In this document: piece after piece, positions 21,971 through 34,325 of the stretch
Numbering within the stretch: the stretch's first letter is position 1
How the letters are laid out: the number at the start of each line of letters is the position of its first letter
Notes under the pieces: generated by a model
Seen by the model: the letters and a program-made list of their open reading frames with translations, nothing else
What the model was told of the DNA's origin: nothing
The model's database searches: none
Assembly: GCA_029204225.1 (NCBI GenBank)
Contig: CM055102.1
Location: forward strand, 5,013,520-5,077,519
Length of the DNA stretch: 64,000 nt
Direction of reading: 5' to 3'
Source of the DNA: Diphasiastrum complanatum
Taxonomy: Eukaryota; Streptophyta; Lycopodiopsida; Lycopodiales; Lycopodiaceae
Program-made: the position numbers and the translations under genes

Positions 21971-22950
21971 AACTGGTTGGCAACAAACTATGTTTAGCTA
22001 GTTTTTATTCTCACACTCCTTATTGAGATTGATGTCCTAAAAGGATCTTCCACCACCTCTAATACGATCCTTTACACGGTGCTCCAAGGATGCATCTACA
22101 TGCATGCATAGATCCATGTGAGATCTTTTAAAGACTAAAATATCTTGCCAAATTTTGACAAGCAGGACAATAATCTAAAATCCTAATTACCTAAATGCCC
22201 AAAGATTAGTGTAGAGGGTTGAGATATTGCATATTGAAATTTCTACACAAGGTCAAATTGGATCAAAAGAAGAAAACAAAAGTTATGTATCAGATCCACC
22301 CTGAATTTAAATCTAAAATAATCCTTGGCTTGGGTAGATGGGTTGAATCAAGATGGAGTCTATTTTGACCCTACGTCTATTCTTGACCCTACAACTATTT
22401 TGACCCTACATCTATTTCCACTCAAGAAAAGTATATGTTTTTCACTCAAGGCTCACAAGGCCAGGAAGCCTTTAAGAACTACCATGTACTTATCGATTAT
22501 GTTTCAAAGTGATGGTTATCTAATAGAAGACGAATCAGGTAGTAGTAGTTAATCACTTTTAATTATAAACTGATACTCAACTACGGATTTACAAGTAATA
22601 AATCGCACTTACGAAGATAGGCATAGTGTTTATTAGAAAATTGGAAGAGAGTAGATCCAACGCTTCTCCATAACAACTACACATCTTTTTCATTTGTATA
22701 ATTTGATATTTTCATTGATCAATTTTCTTAATTTGAGTATTCAAGCTTTTGTCTCATACCATTGAGTGCAGGTTCATGTTGTTACTTGTAGTTCCATTTT
22801 TCATTTTCATTATATGATGCTAGTAGGTAACTATCGCACTATAGGCTCTATACATGTTTGATTTTTATTACCACTTTGTGAATCTATTGTATTTTAGAGG
22901 TGGTATCAAAGGTATGGTTCTTATTACTCTTTGCTCATTTTCATATTTTT
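21971..22950. other. Noncoding flank between Gypsy gag and Copia primer site
   Basis: AT-rich, with TTTTGACCCTAC-type short repeats near 22365-22410. No LTR border for the Gypsy gag could be fixed. Confidence 0.35.
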
Positions 22951-22953
22951 ACA

Positions 22954-22965
22954 TGGTATCAAAGC
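22954..22965 (+). promoter_or_regulatory. Copia-type primer binding site
   Basis: TGGTATCAAAGC follows TTTTTACA, one mismatch from the tRNA-iMet site, marking the end of a Copia LTR whose internal region is replaced by the microsatellite and an RNase H tail. Confidence 0.6.
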
Positions 22966-23066
22966 GGGTTCCTTAAGTCACCCAATATCAAAGTGGTTCA
23001 CATTGTCTTGTTTCTATCAAAACACTAATAAAAGTGCACATTCAACAGACATTAGTCAATCTTTGA

Positions 23067-23800
<734 letters not shown>

Positions 23801-24199
23801 AAGAGCGTTGGATATCTATCTTCAATGGAAATCGATATTAAGGATCAATTATAGATACATATATATAATATTTTCTTACGTCTGTCAAAAGGTCTACAAA
23901 AATACATTGGAATTTTCATAGTTATCGAATGAAATTCAATCCTGCACCTGCTTGCTGATTGGCTGTGGTGTCATCAAAGATCACATGCTATCCATATCAC
24001 TTGTTGTGGAGTTGCAAGTGATGTTTTCCTCTTTTCCAGTAGTGCCAATTCTCCTGACATCAGAACGCTGTAATGTAAACACAAATAGAAGGTATGAGCC
24101 GCATAGCAACATACTTACCATGCTTCATAGACCGATGGAAGGCGTTGAAAGCTATGGCACCAAAAATAATCTGCTTGCTCTTGATGGCTGACTGCAACC

Positions 24200-24689
24200 A
24201 AGGAAGCTAATTCTTTGAAGGAAATCAATAAGGCGATTGAGACCAAGTTTGCAAATTATCATACTATTATTGATTCTTTAAAACAACAACCGTTGGATGC
24301 CAATAAGCACAATGTCGCTCTCTAGAAACATTTTGCAGGAGGAGCGAGTGACACAAATAAAGACAGAAACTGCGCTTGCCTTGTGTAGCAATGCATGTTC
24401 TATCACGATAGATCTCTCGAAACTAAACCAGCTCCAAGGCCAGATGCTCGATAATTTTCGAGTCGAGTTCCTGCAACCGCTCGAAGATGCGAAGGCGCTA
24501 GTCGAAGAAGAGTTGACAGAGTTGAAGGAACTATCTATTGAGGCCACCCAGACTTGCAACGGGCCAAACTCCCATGATGAATACCTACAGGCCTTGTTGA
24601 GAATTGATGATCTAACGCAACAACTTCAATCCGTGCCTGCCTGTTTGGGAGTCGCTGACCATCCAGAATACTCATCTAGAAGAATATAG
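24200..24689 (+). pseudogene. Unidentified helical ORF fragment
   Basis: An upstream piece (EANSLKEINKAIETKF, about 24210) and the frame 24297-24689 are rich in Leu, Glu, Gln and Lys, including LEDAKALVEEELTELKEL, and would form coiled-coil helices. No family is recognised. It lies just before an inverted Copia 5' end. It resembles in composition, but not clearly in sequence, the coiled-coil ORF at 1100-1390. Confidence 0.3.
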
Positions 24690-24734
24690 CATCCACAATC
24701 ATGAGCAATTTTTGTCTCCACACTCCAGTAAGTG

Positions 24735-25075
24735 GTTTAAAAAATTGGCCTACTCCAAGTGATTTGACCTAAAATGATGCTTGGATCACAAAGATCCACT
24801 TTCTATACTTGAAAATGCAAGATTTGAACTAGTAACACCTCCAAATCCACATAGAATTTATGGCTCTCTCAAATCCACCTCTAGATTTGGAATATCCACC
24901 AACTTTGGCCTGAAACCTGCTTTGATACCATTTGAAAGATAGATATCCAAAACACACTTGATGGATCTTAGATCTTGGGCCAATTTGGAGTGCACATCTA
25001 GATTTAGCTACAAGATAGAAATACTCACTTTACACATGCTAGAATACCATGGTGAAAGGATAACTTTCTATGGTT
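24735..25075 (-). repeat. Inverted copy of the Copia C 5' end
   Basis: The minus strand matches 19780-20130: LTR end, primer site TGGTATCAAAGC (24919-24930) and leader with AAGTGGATCTTTGTGATCC and TTTTAGGTCAAATCACTTG. The two copies lie about 4.6 kb apart in opposite orientation. Confidence 0.75.
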
Positions 25076-25129
25076 ATGGGCCCAGTTATCTATCGAGCAA
25101 AAAGAATGTCTCTATTGGGGCATAATTCA

Positions 25130-25790
25130 GGGGAAATTCACAGTCGCACTTTTCGGATCAGCTAAGTTATACATAGGCTCTTTTGCTATGTATGCCTTAG
25201 AGTACATTCATATTAAAGAATATCAATTTTTGCAAAATGAAGACAATAAGCAACAATTTTGGAAGTGAAAGTCGCAGTTCCAATTGTACAAACCAAAAGA
25301 TGTTGCGGACTTAGGCGCTTTTGATGATGCGGGTTTGCTTATCAATGTAAATATGGCGTATCCAGAACTTTTCAGTCTTTACGTGGATTGGGAGCAAAAT
25401 CTTGCTGACTATTTTGCGGAAATTAAACACAATCTGCAAGATCAAAGAACATCAAGTCATTTCAAGAACTTCTGTACATATTTGTTCTGGCAGTTTGGAA
25501 CTTTTGCAACAAAGACTTTGTTTTTTGTCTAGAAACTTTATGTTAAAAGTTCTTTTATAAGATTTTCAGCTCGCTTTTGTAAGGAAATCACACTTCGTAG
25601 TGATTCAGATGAAGATGAAAAGTTAACTTAGGAGCTGTTTGATGGAACATTGCTCCCTGTTAACCTTGAAGAATTTGGCAACCTACCAGTTGGCCATTAT
25701 ACGAAATAAAATGAAACCTTGATGTTGTACAAGGCTCAACAAAATTTGGAGTTAGCCCAAAGATTACATGAAGAATTGAATCAATCATGA
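25130..25790 (+). pseudogene. Unidentified ORF ahead of a 3' LTR
   Basis: One reading frame with stops at about 25266, 25530 and 25630 encodes FTVALFGSAKLYIGSFAMYA, KDVADLGAFDDAGLLINVN, FSLYVDWEQNLADYF and an acidic SDSDEDEK stretch. I do not recognise it. At 26060-26106 the sequence reads RGRFTFEEGDM then a purine tract and LTR start, as at the 3' end of plant Gypsy elements. The ORF is therefore probably a 3' accessory ORF of such an element. Confidence 0.4.
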
Positions 25791-26106
25791 ATATTCATTC
25801 TTGCCTATGTAATGGGGATGTTTCTATGTGATGCTGAGTGCTTAATCTTTGAAGTTTTGAAGATGTTTTAAAGTTTGATTCCTGTTCTCATCAATAATTC
25901 AAAGATCAACTCCAATCAACCTATTCAATTCAAGAAGCAGCAAAGTCATATGTTCTCTAGAGCAGAAGAAATATCTAAACGAAGGAACATATGAAGAAAT
26001 ATTTTTTCACCTTAACGAATATCCGAAAAACAGAATAATTTGCGAATGATCCTTGAAATAAAGATTATATGTTCACGAGGACGTTTTACATTTGAGGAAG
26101 GGGATA

Positions 26107-27190
26107 TGTGATGTCAAAAAATTGTTAAATATTGAATATCAACCTAAATATGGCATAATATACTCAAAAATGAAGATATGAGCTCTGGATAAATATAAAT
26201 CATGCAGAGGCCTAAGTCATTTTTTGAGAATATATCTCCTAAAGACTTGCCTTGTATTTAAGGGCAAGACCTCTAGAAGGGAAACATGGTCTTGGACAAG
26301 CCTTTACTAGGTCATCTATGCGAAATGACTAAATATAAATCGACATATTAAACTAGAGTAATTTAAACTCTTAGTTAAATATACCTCTTATGGTATATTG
26401 AACATACATTCAACCTAATTGTTAACTAGACCTTTTCATGGGAGCAACGCACCTGTAGTTTAAAAGGTGTGTTTATTCGCTCCGTAGAACATATATTGAT
26501 CACACGCTTCAGTCTCGATCATCAAAAGAGAAAAAGTTAATGTATTTGTGAGAGGTAGTGTTGAGGATTATTCTCTCTTATCTTTATTCTCCGCACTGTT
26601 GAGTGTGAGTGATCTTGAGTCTACTAGCAATCTCTACTGCATTACATGAATAACTTTCTGGTCAGACAGATTCTCTAGCGCATTACAGTCATTTGCTGTA
26701 TGTCCGTATATATGCTCAAGGAACTGTCTTAAAATCCTCTTATTCGTTTGTCGCAAACACTTTCTTTTCGGCACTCGAATAAACTCTACATTTGGTACAG
26801 TCTAGCACAATTATTGATAGAACTGTATGTATGCATCTGAGATGTTAGTCCCTGTCTGAGGAATTGAGTCTTTGATTTGTGTTCTTGCTTGTAACTGACA
26901 TAAGTTTCTAACGTACCCTAAAACTCTTTGTGTTCTTCAACCATAACCTTGGACTTAAGTTGTTGAGGACTTTTGTCTAGAAACAAAAGGTTTGCGAATA
27001 CGATTAACTAATTGTCAGCACAAACACGAATACATCGAACATTTCTCGACTCTTTGTTGACACCTTAATCAGCCGGAGTGTAGTACTGTTGTACTACTCT
27101 AATAACATCTCACTTGTAGAACACATTTCATTCGATTTGATAGCGGCAAGACAATATTGTTTAGGAATTATTAACACTACACACCCCCAA
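26107..27190 (+). repeat. 3' LTR of a Gypsy-like element
   Basis: It begins TGTGATGTCAAAAAATTG directly after the purine tract GAGGAAGGGGATA. A right border near CACCCCCAACA (about 27195) gives about 1.09 kb, but this end is not confirmed by a second copy. Confidence 0.5.
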
Positions 27191-27359
27191 CACAAGTAAT
27201 ACTGGTTAATTTCTAATGTCTGTTGACAACCCGAATAACGCCTGAAGCCACTTCACTCAAAATAAATCATAATTGTACCAAATACATAACTTTCTAATGC
27301 TATCCTCTGAGGGTTTGACATTATTTACTACAAAATCTATATTGACCTTGTTGGTATAG

Positions 27360-28380
27360 TACGACAACAGCCGAGATACAATCTTTATTGAGGATCAGTT
27401 CATCGACATCAAAGGCAAAGATATTGTTCCAGATGAACCTTCATCACCTGCCATTGACACGACAATCAGAGCTTCGGGCTCAAGCATGTCCACTAGTTGA
27501 TAGCGAATCGAACAAGAACGTTGCTGCTACCCAACAACAAGTCCCAGGTGTGGTTTATCAGTCGATTCCTTGCAGAAGATCAAGCCGAGTGCGCACACAA
27601 CCCACAAGGTATACTTCTGAGTCTGCATGTCTCTTGATACAGGAACTGACAATAGTCGAAGAGGCACTCAACCAACCAAACTCTGATCTCTGGAGATAAG
27701 CTATGGACAGAGAGTATTCCTCTCTAATTAAGAACTAGACGTGGTCACTAGTTGAAGCTTCTATTGGCTGCAATATCATTGATTGCAAATGGATTTTGAA
27801 GATCAAATACAATGCCAAGCAAGATTGGTAGCACGAGGATTCACTCAGATCCCCAACATCGACTACAGTGAGACTTTCAGTCTTGTAGTTGATCCGAGCG
27901 CTCCTATCATATGCTGCGGCTGCCGACCTCAAAGTGCATCAACTTGATGTGCAAACAACTTATCTGAATGGAGTTATACAAGAAGACATCTACATGATCC
28001 AGCCCGAAGGATACGTTCTGGAAGGTATGAAGAATCATTTCTGTAAACTCCATAAGGCATTCTACGACTTGAAACAGTCTTCCAGAGCTTGGTTTCAGAG
28101 GATCAACACATTCCTCATCAAACAAGGTTTCCAACCAAGCACTGCCAACTGCAATGCTATTCCAAGTCGGTGCAGCAATCCTTCATTATCATCACCTTAT
28201 ACGTGGATGATATGTTGCTTTTCAGCAACAATACCAATTTGGTCAAGGATTCTAAGCAGATGCTGTTTTCAGAGTTTGACATGACTGATCTGGGCAAAGC
28301 TCACTTTTGTTTGGGCATTCAGATCCACAGAGACAGAGCAAGACCACTGATCTATATCACTTGACAAAGGTATCTTCACA
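27360..28380 (+). pseudogene. Copia integrase tail and reverse transcriptase
   Basis: The start (27360-27700) is clearly homologous to 6120-6420 of Copia A1: FIEDQFIDIKGKDIV, then SSRVRTQPTRYTSESACLL. RT follows with CKWILKIKYNA, LLSYAAAADLKVHQLDVQTTYLNG, IYMIQPEGYVL, LHKAFYDLKQSSRAWF and, after a frame shift near 28150-28190, ITLYVDDMLLFSN (catalytic YVDD) and GLGKAHF-like sequence. RNase H is absent. This copy supplies the RT that A1 lacks. Confidence 0.82.
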
Positions 28381-28439
28381 ATATTCTTAACAAATACAAT
28401 CTAATAAATTGTATATTAGAGTGTATTCAGTGTGTGAGC

Positions 28440-28810
28440 ATAGCATCAGAACGAAACATCACTGATAATCAGAGACAGACATAGTAGATGCTTTCGCACA
28501 TCGATTTTTTCTTCTAGATTTATTGTCAGTAATAGGTTTATCACTTTTACAGATTGTGTGATTAGCTTTGTGGAGCACGCGGTTACGTCCGCTATTGTTT
28601 TGTGCTCACCTGCATTATTGACCAGTATATTTCGTTATACTTAATTTGATTACAGCTCTGTTTGTTCTGCGTTCAGATTTGTGTCAATATTACAATGCTT
28701 TCTACATTCTGTCTTTCTTATTGTTTAATCTGGTAGTCCGCTCTTCGCGAATTATTATTAGTCTAGTTGTTTCACACAAGTGTGCTGCTACTAGTTTATA
28801 AAAATATCAT
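28440..28810 (+). repeat. LTR fragment of the Copia A lineage
   Basis: It aligns with 7430-7700 of the A1 3' LTR and with the inverse of 10245-10600, including CACGCGGTTACGTCCGCTATTGT. It follows the truncated RT directly. Confidence 0.7.
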
Positions 28811-29497
28811 ACACAAAAGCATGGAGGAACTCATTTACTATGATTCTATGTTCTCTTCATTCTATCCACATCTCATTATGTAGAATTGATATAAGTGATG
28901 GTGACACATTCAATTTGGACACTACTCTCTATCTCAATTATGAAGTTTCTCCTTTTTCCTTTTATAAGATAAAAAAGAGAAGACATGTTCTTAAGAAGGA
29001 GATATCTCTTAAGATAGATAGAGTCATATTGTTATAATAACAAGCTTGCTAAGGGGGGGGGTGTGTGAAAAATAGAGTAAATATTAATTTGATTAGTTGA
29101 GGGCTATTGTTGGAGGGCCGGTTGCTCATATTTTGGTTTATAGTATAGCACATGTTTGAATGTCAAGAGAGGAATAAACCCTTATTTCTTATTGGTCTAG
29201 TGTGGATGGGAAACGTTGACTTGTCAAGATTGCCTTATTATCATTGATCTTGATCAAGGGAGGAGATTGGTTTGCATAAGTGAGTGTGTGGCCAAGCAAA
29301 ATTTTGGACTAAAACTGTAGGTTTCCAAACTTTGCGCAAACTTTTAGCATGCATGATATCCATAACAAGTTTTTCAAAATTTGACAAGGTTTTGGAGTGG
29401 AATTAATTTCCAATACATAACACATGACTAATGCAATAATGATATGAGCAAATATTTAAGGTTTGTTAAAGGAATTATAAGCAAACATATCTAACAC
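28811..29497. other. Gap upstream of the O-fucosyltransferase-like gene
   Basis: Contains a G9 run within TAAGGGGGGGGGTGTGTG (29053-29065) that looks like a Copia purine tract plus LTR start, but no LTR end is visible. No coding motif is supported. Confidence 0.35.
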
Positions 29498-29720
29498 TTG
29501 TGGTTGCAAAGATGTATTGGGAAAATGCCATTTTTTGAGCTCCAAACCCTAAGTTGAGCTAGCATGGAAATGGACAAAAACCGAAAAGTGGGGACAAAGC
29601 TATCCATAAATTCTTGTGGTTACAAAGATGTATTGGGAAAATGCCATTGCTTGAGCTACCCTAAGTTTAGCTAGCATGAAAATGGACAAAAACCCAAAGT
29701 GGAACAAAACTATCCATAAA
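29498..29720 (+). repeat. Tandem duplication of 115 bp upstream of exon 1
   Basis: Units at 29498-29612 and 29613-29720 share CTTGTGGTT.CAAAGATG, TATTGGGAAAATGCCATT and ACTATCCATAAA-type ends. It ends 55 bp before the start codon of the next gene, so it lies in the probable promoter or 5' UTR. Confidence 0.85.
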
Positions 29721-29775
29721 GTGCCACCCGAAAATCGAACTGTTGCCTAGAGCCTATAACCAAGGGGTAGTTGCT

Positions 29776-30328
29776 ATGGCTATGGAGGCAAAAAAGAAGA
29801 AGAAGTTGAAAGTAGTGACAGCAGCTGGTGCTGTCGTAGCCTTAGCTGCAACGTTTGTAGTGCTGCTCTTGTCTGCTTCTCCACTGGAGCCTATACTTTC
29901 CTGGTGAGCTATGCTCCTTTACATCATACTTCGTTACATGATGGGTTTTTTTGTTTATGGGCTGTTTTCGGTTTGCAGGAGCAATGGTTATAGATTACAA
30001 ACCCGCAATTGGTGGAGTGAGCCTTCTTCACAGCCACTGGAATGGAGGCCTTGCAGATGGTGGTCTCAACACTCGGGTTGGTTTTGTTTTGCTGCATCAC
30101 TCGAGTTTACTCACAATTTAGGTTTGGATGTGCTTTAGCTGTGAAGTCTTTGGTTTGGGAAGTGAGGCAAAATTGAGCTTGCATTGGCATTGTTTTCTTT
30201 TTATCTAAGATTTAAAATGGTATGTTATGCCGTTGGTTTTCGGTGCAGAACGTACAGCTTCTGCGGAGAAGAGCAATGGGTTCATCATTGTGGAATGTGC
30301 TGGTGGCTTGAATCAAATGAGGCGTGAT
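29776..30328 (+). CDS. O-fucosyltransferase-like protein, exons 1-3
   Basis: This is a plant GDP-fucose protein O-fucosyltransferase-like (GT106/DUF246) gene, a Golgi type II membrane enzyme family. Exon 1 (29776-29903) gives MAMEAKKKKKLK and a membrane anchor (VVTAAGAVVALAATFVVLLL). Exon 2 (29979-30076) has WWSEPSSQPLEWRPC. Exon 3 (30249-30328) ends NGFIIVECAGGLNQMRRD, carrying the GGLNQ.R donor-binding motif. Introns are GTGAGC...TTTGCAG, GTTGGT...GTGCAG and a donor GTAAGA; phases 2, 1 and 0 agree throughout with no stop. An earlier ATG is not in frame, and Lys residues before the anchor fit this start. Exon 4 lies 20.8 kb away. The family is clear; the acceptor sugar substrate is not predictable. 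Confidence 0.82.
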
Positions 30329-31199
30329 GTAAGATTCACTTGACTCGTTCTTGCACATGCATATCTAAAAAAGGCGTGAGAGGAGAGGGAGAGTGAGAGC
30401 TCACCATAGAATTGTACTGAGAGAGATTTTTACACGAAGATGAGAGAGGCTGTACTAACTAGCCTTGGCCATGGATCTGGGAACTCGGGTGATGGTTGAG
30501 GAAGCCTCAACTCTTGGGATGATTAATCATAGAATCAAGAAACATGGGCAGCTAAGTAGCCCGCTTCAAATATAGTATTGTCCATGTTGTTAACTCTTGT
30601 TTACATATTGAGGTCCTAGATTTTGCTTTTAGTTTTCTTGTTTCTTTGATTTACTTTTAAAATTGATTGTGGTTCGCTTCTTAGTTAGCACTAGGTGTAC
30701 CCAAGAGATCTCAAATTTTCTCAGAACTCATATAGCAACTTATGCTTGGTTACACGTAGTGTTGGATGGCTAATGTTTTTATTTTTTGGATTATATAATA
30801 TTGTTTTATAACTTATCACAATTAGTGGATTGGCGTTGCCCATGAAATTAGTTCATTCATGCATCATTTATGGTCTTCATTCAAATAAAATCACTTCTTT
30901 TTGCACATTTTTCCTTGAAAAAATGCATTATTAGAGTCCATTTTATCCTATAGCACCTAACCTCTATGCATAATTTCTTGGCAATTCAAAATCGGCATTC
31001 TCCAATTTGAACTGTGAACATGCCATTGGAAACCAAAGTGGAATTCTCATCCCTTTTTTTTGATAACAAACTAGGTGCTTTAGATTATCCATATTTGAAA
31101 TAAAAAGGTTATAGGTGTCCGGCTAGGTAAGTGAGAAGTATTACAAGCTACGTCTAGACTCTAAAATCTTAACAAATTTAAGACTTTAGTGTTGAGATG

Positions 31200-32604
31200 G
31201 ACAACATGTGTGCATGCCATGCATGAAGTCAAGGGCAAAGGCATCGTTCTTGTGAAGCTATCATCGCATGAGGTTAAAGCAATCAAGAGCATTGCATGTT
31301 ATATATGTACTTGGGTTTGATGAGACTTCTTGTTTGGTAAAGGTCAAAGAGCATAATCATCGAATGGTGGCCAAGAAATCATAGGAAGAGGGCCTATACA
31401 GATTGACACAACAACTTTAAGCCAAAAGGCTTTGACAACAAAGGACCAAGTTCTAGCATGAAGATATGGGAAATCCAATTAGGGTTTCTCGGAACTCAAA
31501 TCCTTTTTTTTTTTTTTTTTGGGTGCCAATATGGGTATAAGATTAATGGAGTTTTCAAGAGCGATTCACTCAACTAGGTTGCTCGGAGTTCCAAGAGGAG
31601 TGCGGTCCAATTTTGGGTCATTAAGCGATTCTTTATCGAACATCTCTATTTCTGTATTATGTGAAATGAAATCACATGGAACCGTATTGAATGACAAACC
31701 GACAACAATTATGAAGCATAAGCACCCATCTTAGAGCTTGTGACAAAAACGTGAGTCAACTCAACATGCTCATCAAAATATGAGTACATTATACAATGCC
31801 AACAATATCTCTATCTATAATTAACTGGATCAATATGGCTCCAGCCTCTATGCAATGTTATTTTTGCCTCTTTCCAATTTATCAATACGTTCTTCTTCTG
31901 ATGCATTCATTGATAATTTTTGAATTCATTTAATTCTAACTAAACTATCAAAACTTTTTTTTTTGGGCCATTAGTCTTTTTCCACAAAAAAACAATGTTT
32001 TTTTTTTTCGAATCGGGTCGCGGATCGCTGACATTCTGGAACGCACGATTTTGCAGCGGATCGCGATTCGCTGCAACATTGCTATGGTCATTTGAGTTAT
32101 GAAAGCTTGCAAGTGCTTAAGAAACACTAAATGGTAGTTAGATTGCCTAGCATAGACTCATTTACTTGAATTTGTACATTCAATTTTGTGTGGTCCCATG
32201 TAGACTACATCTATTAGACAAAACAGGAGGAATTGGGGGTACTAGTTTATGACCTTTGTTGATGATTTCATAAGGAGGGTATGGGTGTAGTTTTCGAGAC
32301 AAAATTTTGAAGCCTTCAAGTACTTCAAGTTGTTCAAAGCTCTGGTGGAGAATTAGACAACAAGAGCTAAACACGTTAAGAGCTAATAAGGGTGGGTGAG
32401 TATATCTAAGGTGAATTCAATGATCTATAACAGACAATTTGTTGCTCCACACACACCACAACAAATTGGGGTATTTAGTTGGGTGGAAGAATAGGTCAAT
32501 TGTTGAGTGTGCTCAAAGCATGCTCAAAGTAAAAGTGCCTCTATGATGTTGAAAATAGGACAAAGATCCTTAGTGGAGATGTGATCTTTGATGAAGACCA
32601 TTCA
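31200..32604 (+). pseudogene. Copia D protease and integrase remnants
   Basis: 31216-31330 reads KSKAKASFL-like then VKLSSHEVKAIKSIACY, close to the Copia segment after the protease. 32225-32540 gives FVDDF.RRVWV, EAFKYFKLFKALVEN and RQFVAPHTPQQIGV, the integrase core around the third acidic residue, and 32540-32604 gives LYDVENRTKILSGDVIFDED. Stops and shifts occur every 30-60 bases, making this the most decayed Copia in the intron. The Gypsy F1 LTR begins right after DVIFDED. Confidence 0.6.
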
Positions 32605-33047
32605 AGTTATGGACTCAGCTCATTACATTCGCTGCGTCCATTTACATTTACTTTACTTTATGCATAAAGTAGGCCTTGGGTCCTTTTTTATTCATTATTG
32701 ACACTTAGACTATATGATTGGCCTTTGGCCTTATTATTCATTATTAGGCCATTTGGACATATTACTGGAGAGTGAGGGCCTTCTTGGAGGGCGCACTATT
32801 ATCCCTCCCAGTTGGGCCCTAGCCACCGAAAGCTTCCTTTTAGGGCTTCCTCTAGGCTATAAGTAGGGAACCTGTGTCATTTGTTATTCAGCTGATGGTA
32901 TTGATCTCTCTCTTTAGTCTCCTTAATCTCTCTCTTTCCTGCTTTCTAGGGCTAAGTCTTGCTTATGTGCTGCTTTCATAGCTTAAGTCTTGCTTACGTG
33001 TTGCTTTTATAGCTTAGCTCTAGATCAATTGTGGCTTCATCCTTAAC
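32605..33047 (+). repeat. 5' LTR of Gypsy F1
   Basis: It is 443 bp and near identical to 34326-34755, from AGTTATGGACT to the position before the primer site. It contains CTATAAGTAGGGAAC, a TATA-like box (about 32860), and a pyrimidine-rich transcript start region. Confidence 0.85.
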
Positions 33048-33690
33048 TTGGTATCAGAGCACTTTCCTGAGCATAATCTTGGGAAATTTTTTTCCCCTCA
33101 CCTCCATCGCTGCCCACAATGCCCTGCTCCTCCATCGCTGCCCTGTCAGCCCTGCTCCTCCATCGCTATCCCTACAGCTCCAGCGCTGCCCTGTCTGCCC
33201 TGCTCCATCGCTGCCCCTTGTCCTCCTTGCTGCCCAGCGCTCCCCTTGCTTTGCTTCTTCTCTTCCTTGCTGCCCAGCGCTGCTCCTTCCTTCCTCTCCT
33301 TGCTGCCCATCGCTGTCCCTGCCCCTGCTTTGATCTCCTTGCTGCCCCTGCCTTATTCTATTTCCTGTCCATCGCTGTCCCTGCCTTCCGACCTGTCACT
33401 TTTATCCAAACTTTTACCAGTTTGCAGCCATCTTCCACAATTATTTCGAAGGCTGTCCAGCGCTGATCCCCATCCAAAAATTCTTCAATTCCGTTTCCGT
33501 TTGCCATCTCAATTTGTCATTTCCTCCTAGCTGTCCAGCGCATTATTACAGCCTTCATTTTCACTTTTTTTTTCATTTGCTAATTGCTATCCTTTGTTAC
33601 TTGTAATATTAGTGGTTTTAATAGACTAATTTGGGGTGATGCCAAGAGTCCGCTCCCTCAAGTTTTCATCTATTCCTTCCACTATCATTA
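33048..33690 (+). repeat. Gypsy F1 primer site and reiterated leader
   Basis: TTGGTATCAGAGC (33048-33060) is a tRNA-iMet-type primer site. The leader repeats GCTGCCCAGCGCT, GCTGCCCATCGCTG and GCTGTCCAGCGC about ten times between 33105 and 33540. The same motif, inverted, fills the leader at 63020-63660. Ser/Pro/Ala-rich open frames here are by-products of this repeat. Confidence 0.7.
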
Positions 33691-34325
33691 TGGCACATTC
33701 ACCTACCCCGAGTGAAGCTGTTTAGGAAAACTTATCCGATCAGTTTCGTCGCATGGATGATACCCTTTCTGGCCTCGTTCTTCGCTTCGATACGGTTATG
33801 ACCGGCTTTGCTACTATGCGGTCACAGATTGATTCTTTATAGCCTCTTTACAGCACAAGGACTCTGACACCCTTCCCGCTTCTCCCGACCCCGTCCTTCT
33901 GCTTCATCTTTTCCCGCTACGTCCACCCCTACACCTGCCCCTTCTGTTCTAGCTCCTTCCATTGTCCCTTCGTCTCCTCGTCCTCCGACCCCTCGACCTG
34001 CTTTTGTCCGGCGTTACATGTTTGCAGAGTTCACTGACCTTCAGCAGAAGCGTCTTTGCTTTCGTTGTAAGAGTCCTGACCATTTTGCCTATGATTGCCA
34101 TCAGCCTCTCCCTACTACTACTGTTCTTTTACTCCAGATGATTTCGATATCTACATTCATATTTCTGATGAGCCTGACCTATCCCCTGAGCCTTTCACTG
34201 ATTTACTTCCGGTTACTTGCCATGCTCAGCTTGCCTATGCTACTTGGACAGGGCGTCCTAGTCCTCGCTCCATTCGGTTATGTGTACGCATTACAAGTTG
34301 TGAGTATATTGCTTTAATTGATACC
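33691..34325 (+). pseudogene. Gypsy F1 gag and start of protease
   Basis: MAHSPTPSEAV (33691) opens the frame; QFRRMDDTLSGLVLRFD is a helical gag N-terminus. A large part of gag is then lost. RLCFRCKSPDHFAYDC (34051-34092) is a CCHC knuckle. After a shift, CEYIALIDTS is the start of the retropepsin site, at which point the F2 LTR begins. Several stops are present. Confidence 0.7.

Noticed and set aside
29979-30076. Alternative frame of exon 2 reading LLHSHWNGGLADGGLNTR
   Set aside because: It looked like a beta-propeller enzyme fragment, but only the other frame joins both neighbouring exons in phase and leads into GGLNQMR.
31519-31734. Small ORF after a poly-T run in the giant intron
   Set aside because: No similarity to the O-fucosyltransferase family, no splice signals, and low coding character.
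33031-33530. Overlapping Ser/Pro/Ala-rich ORFs resembling a secreted protein
   Set aside because: All three frames are open because of the GCTGCCCAGCGC repeat in a Gypsy leader that lies after a primer site.
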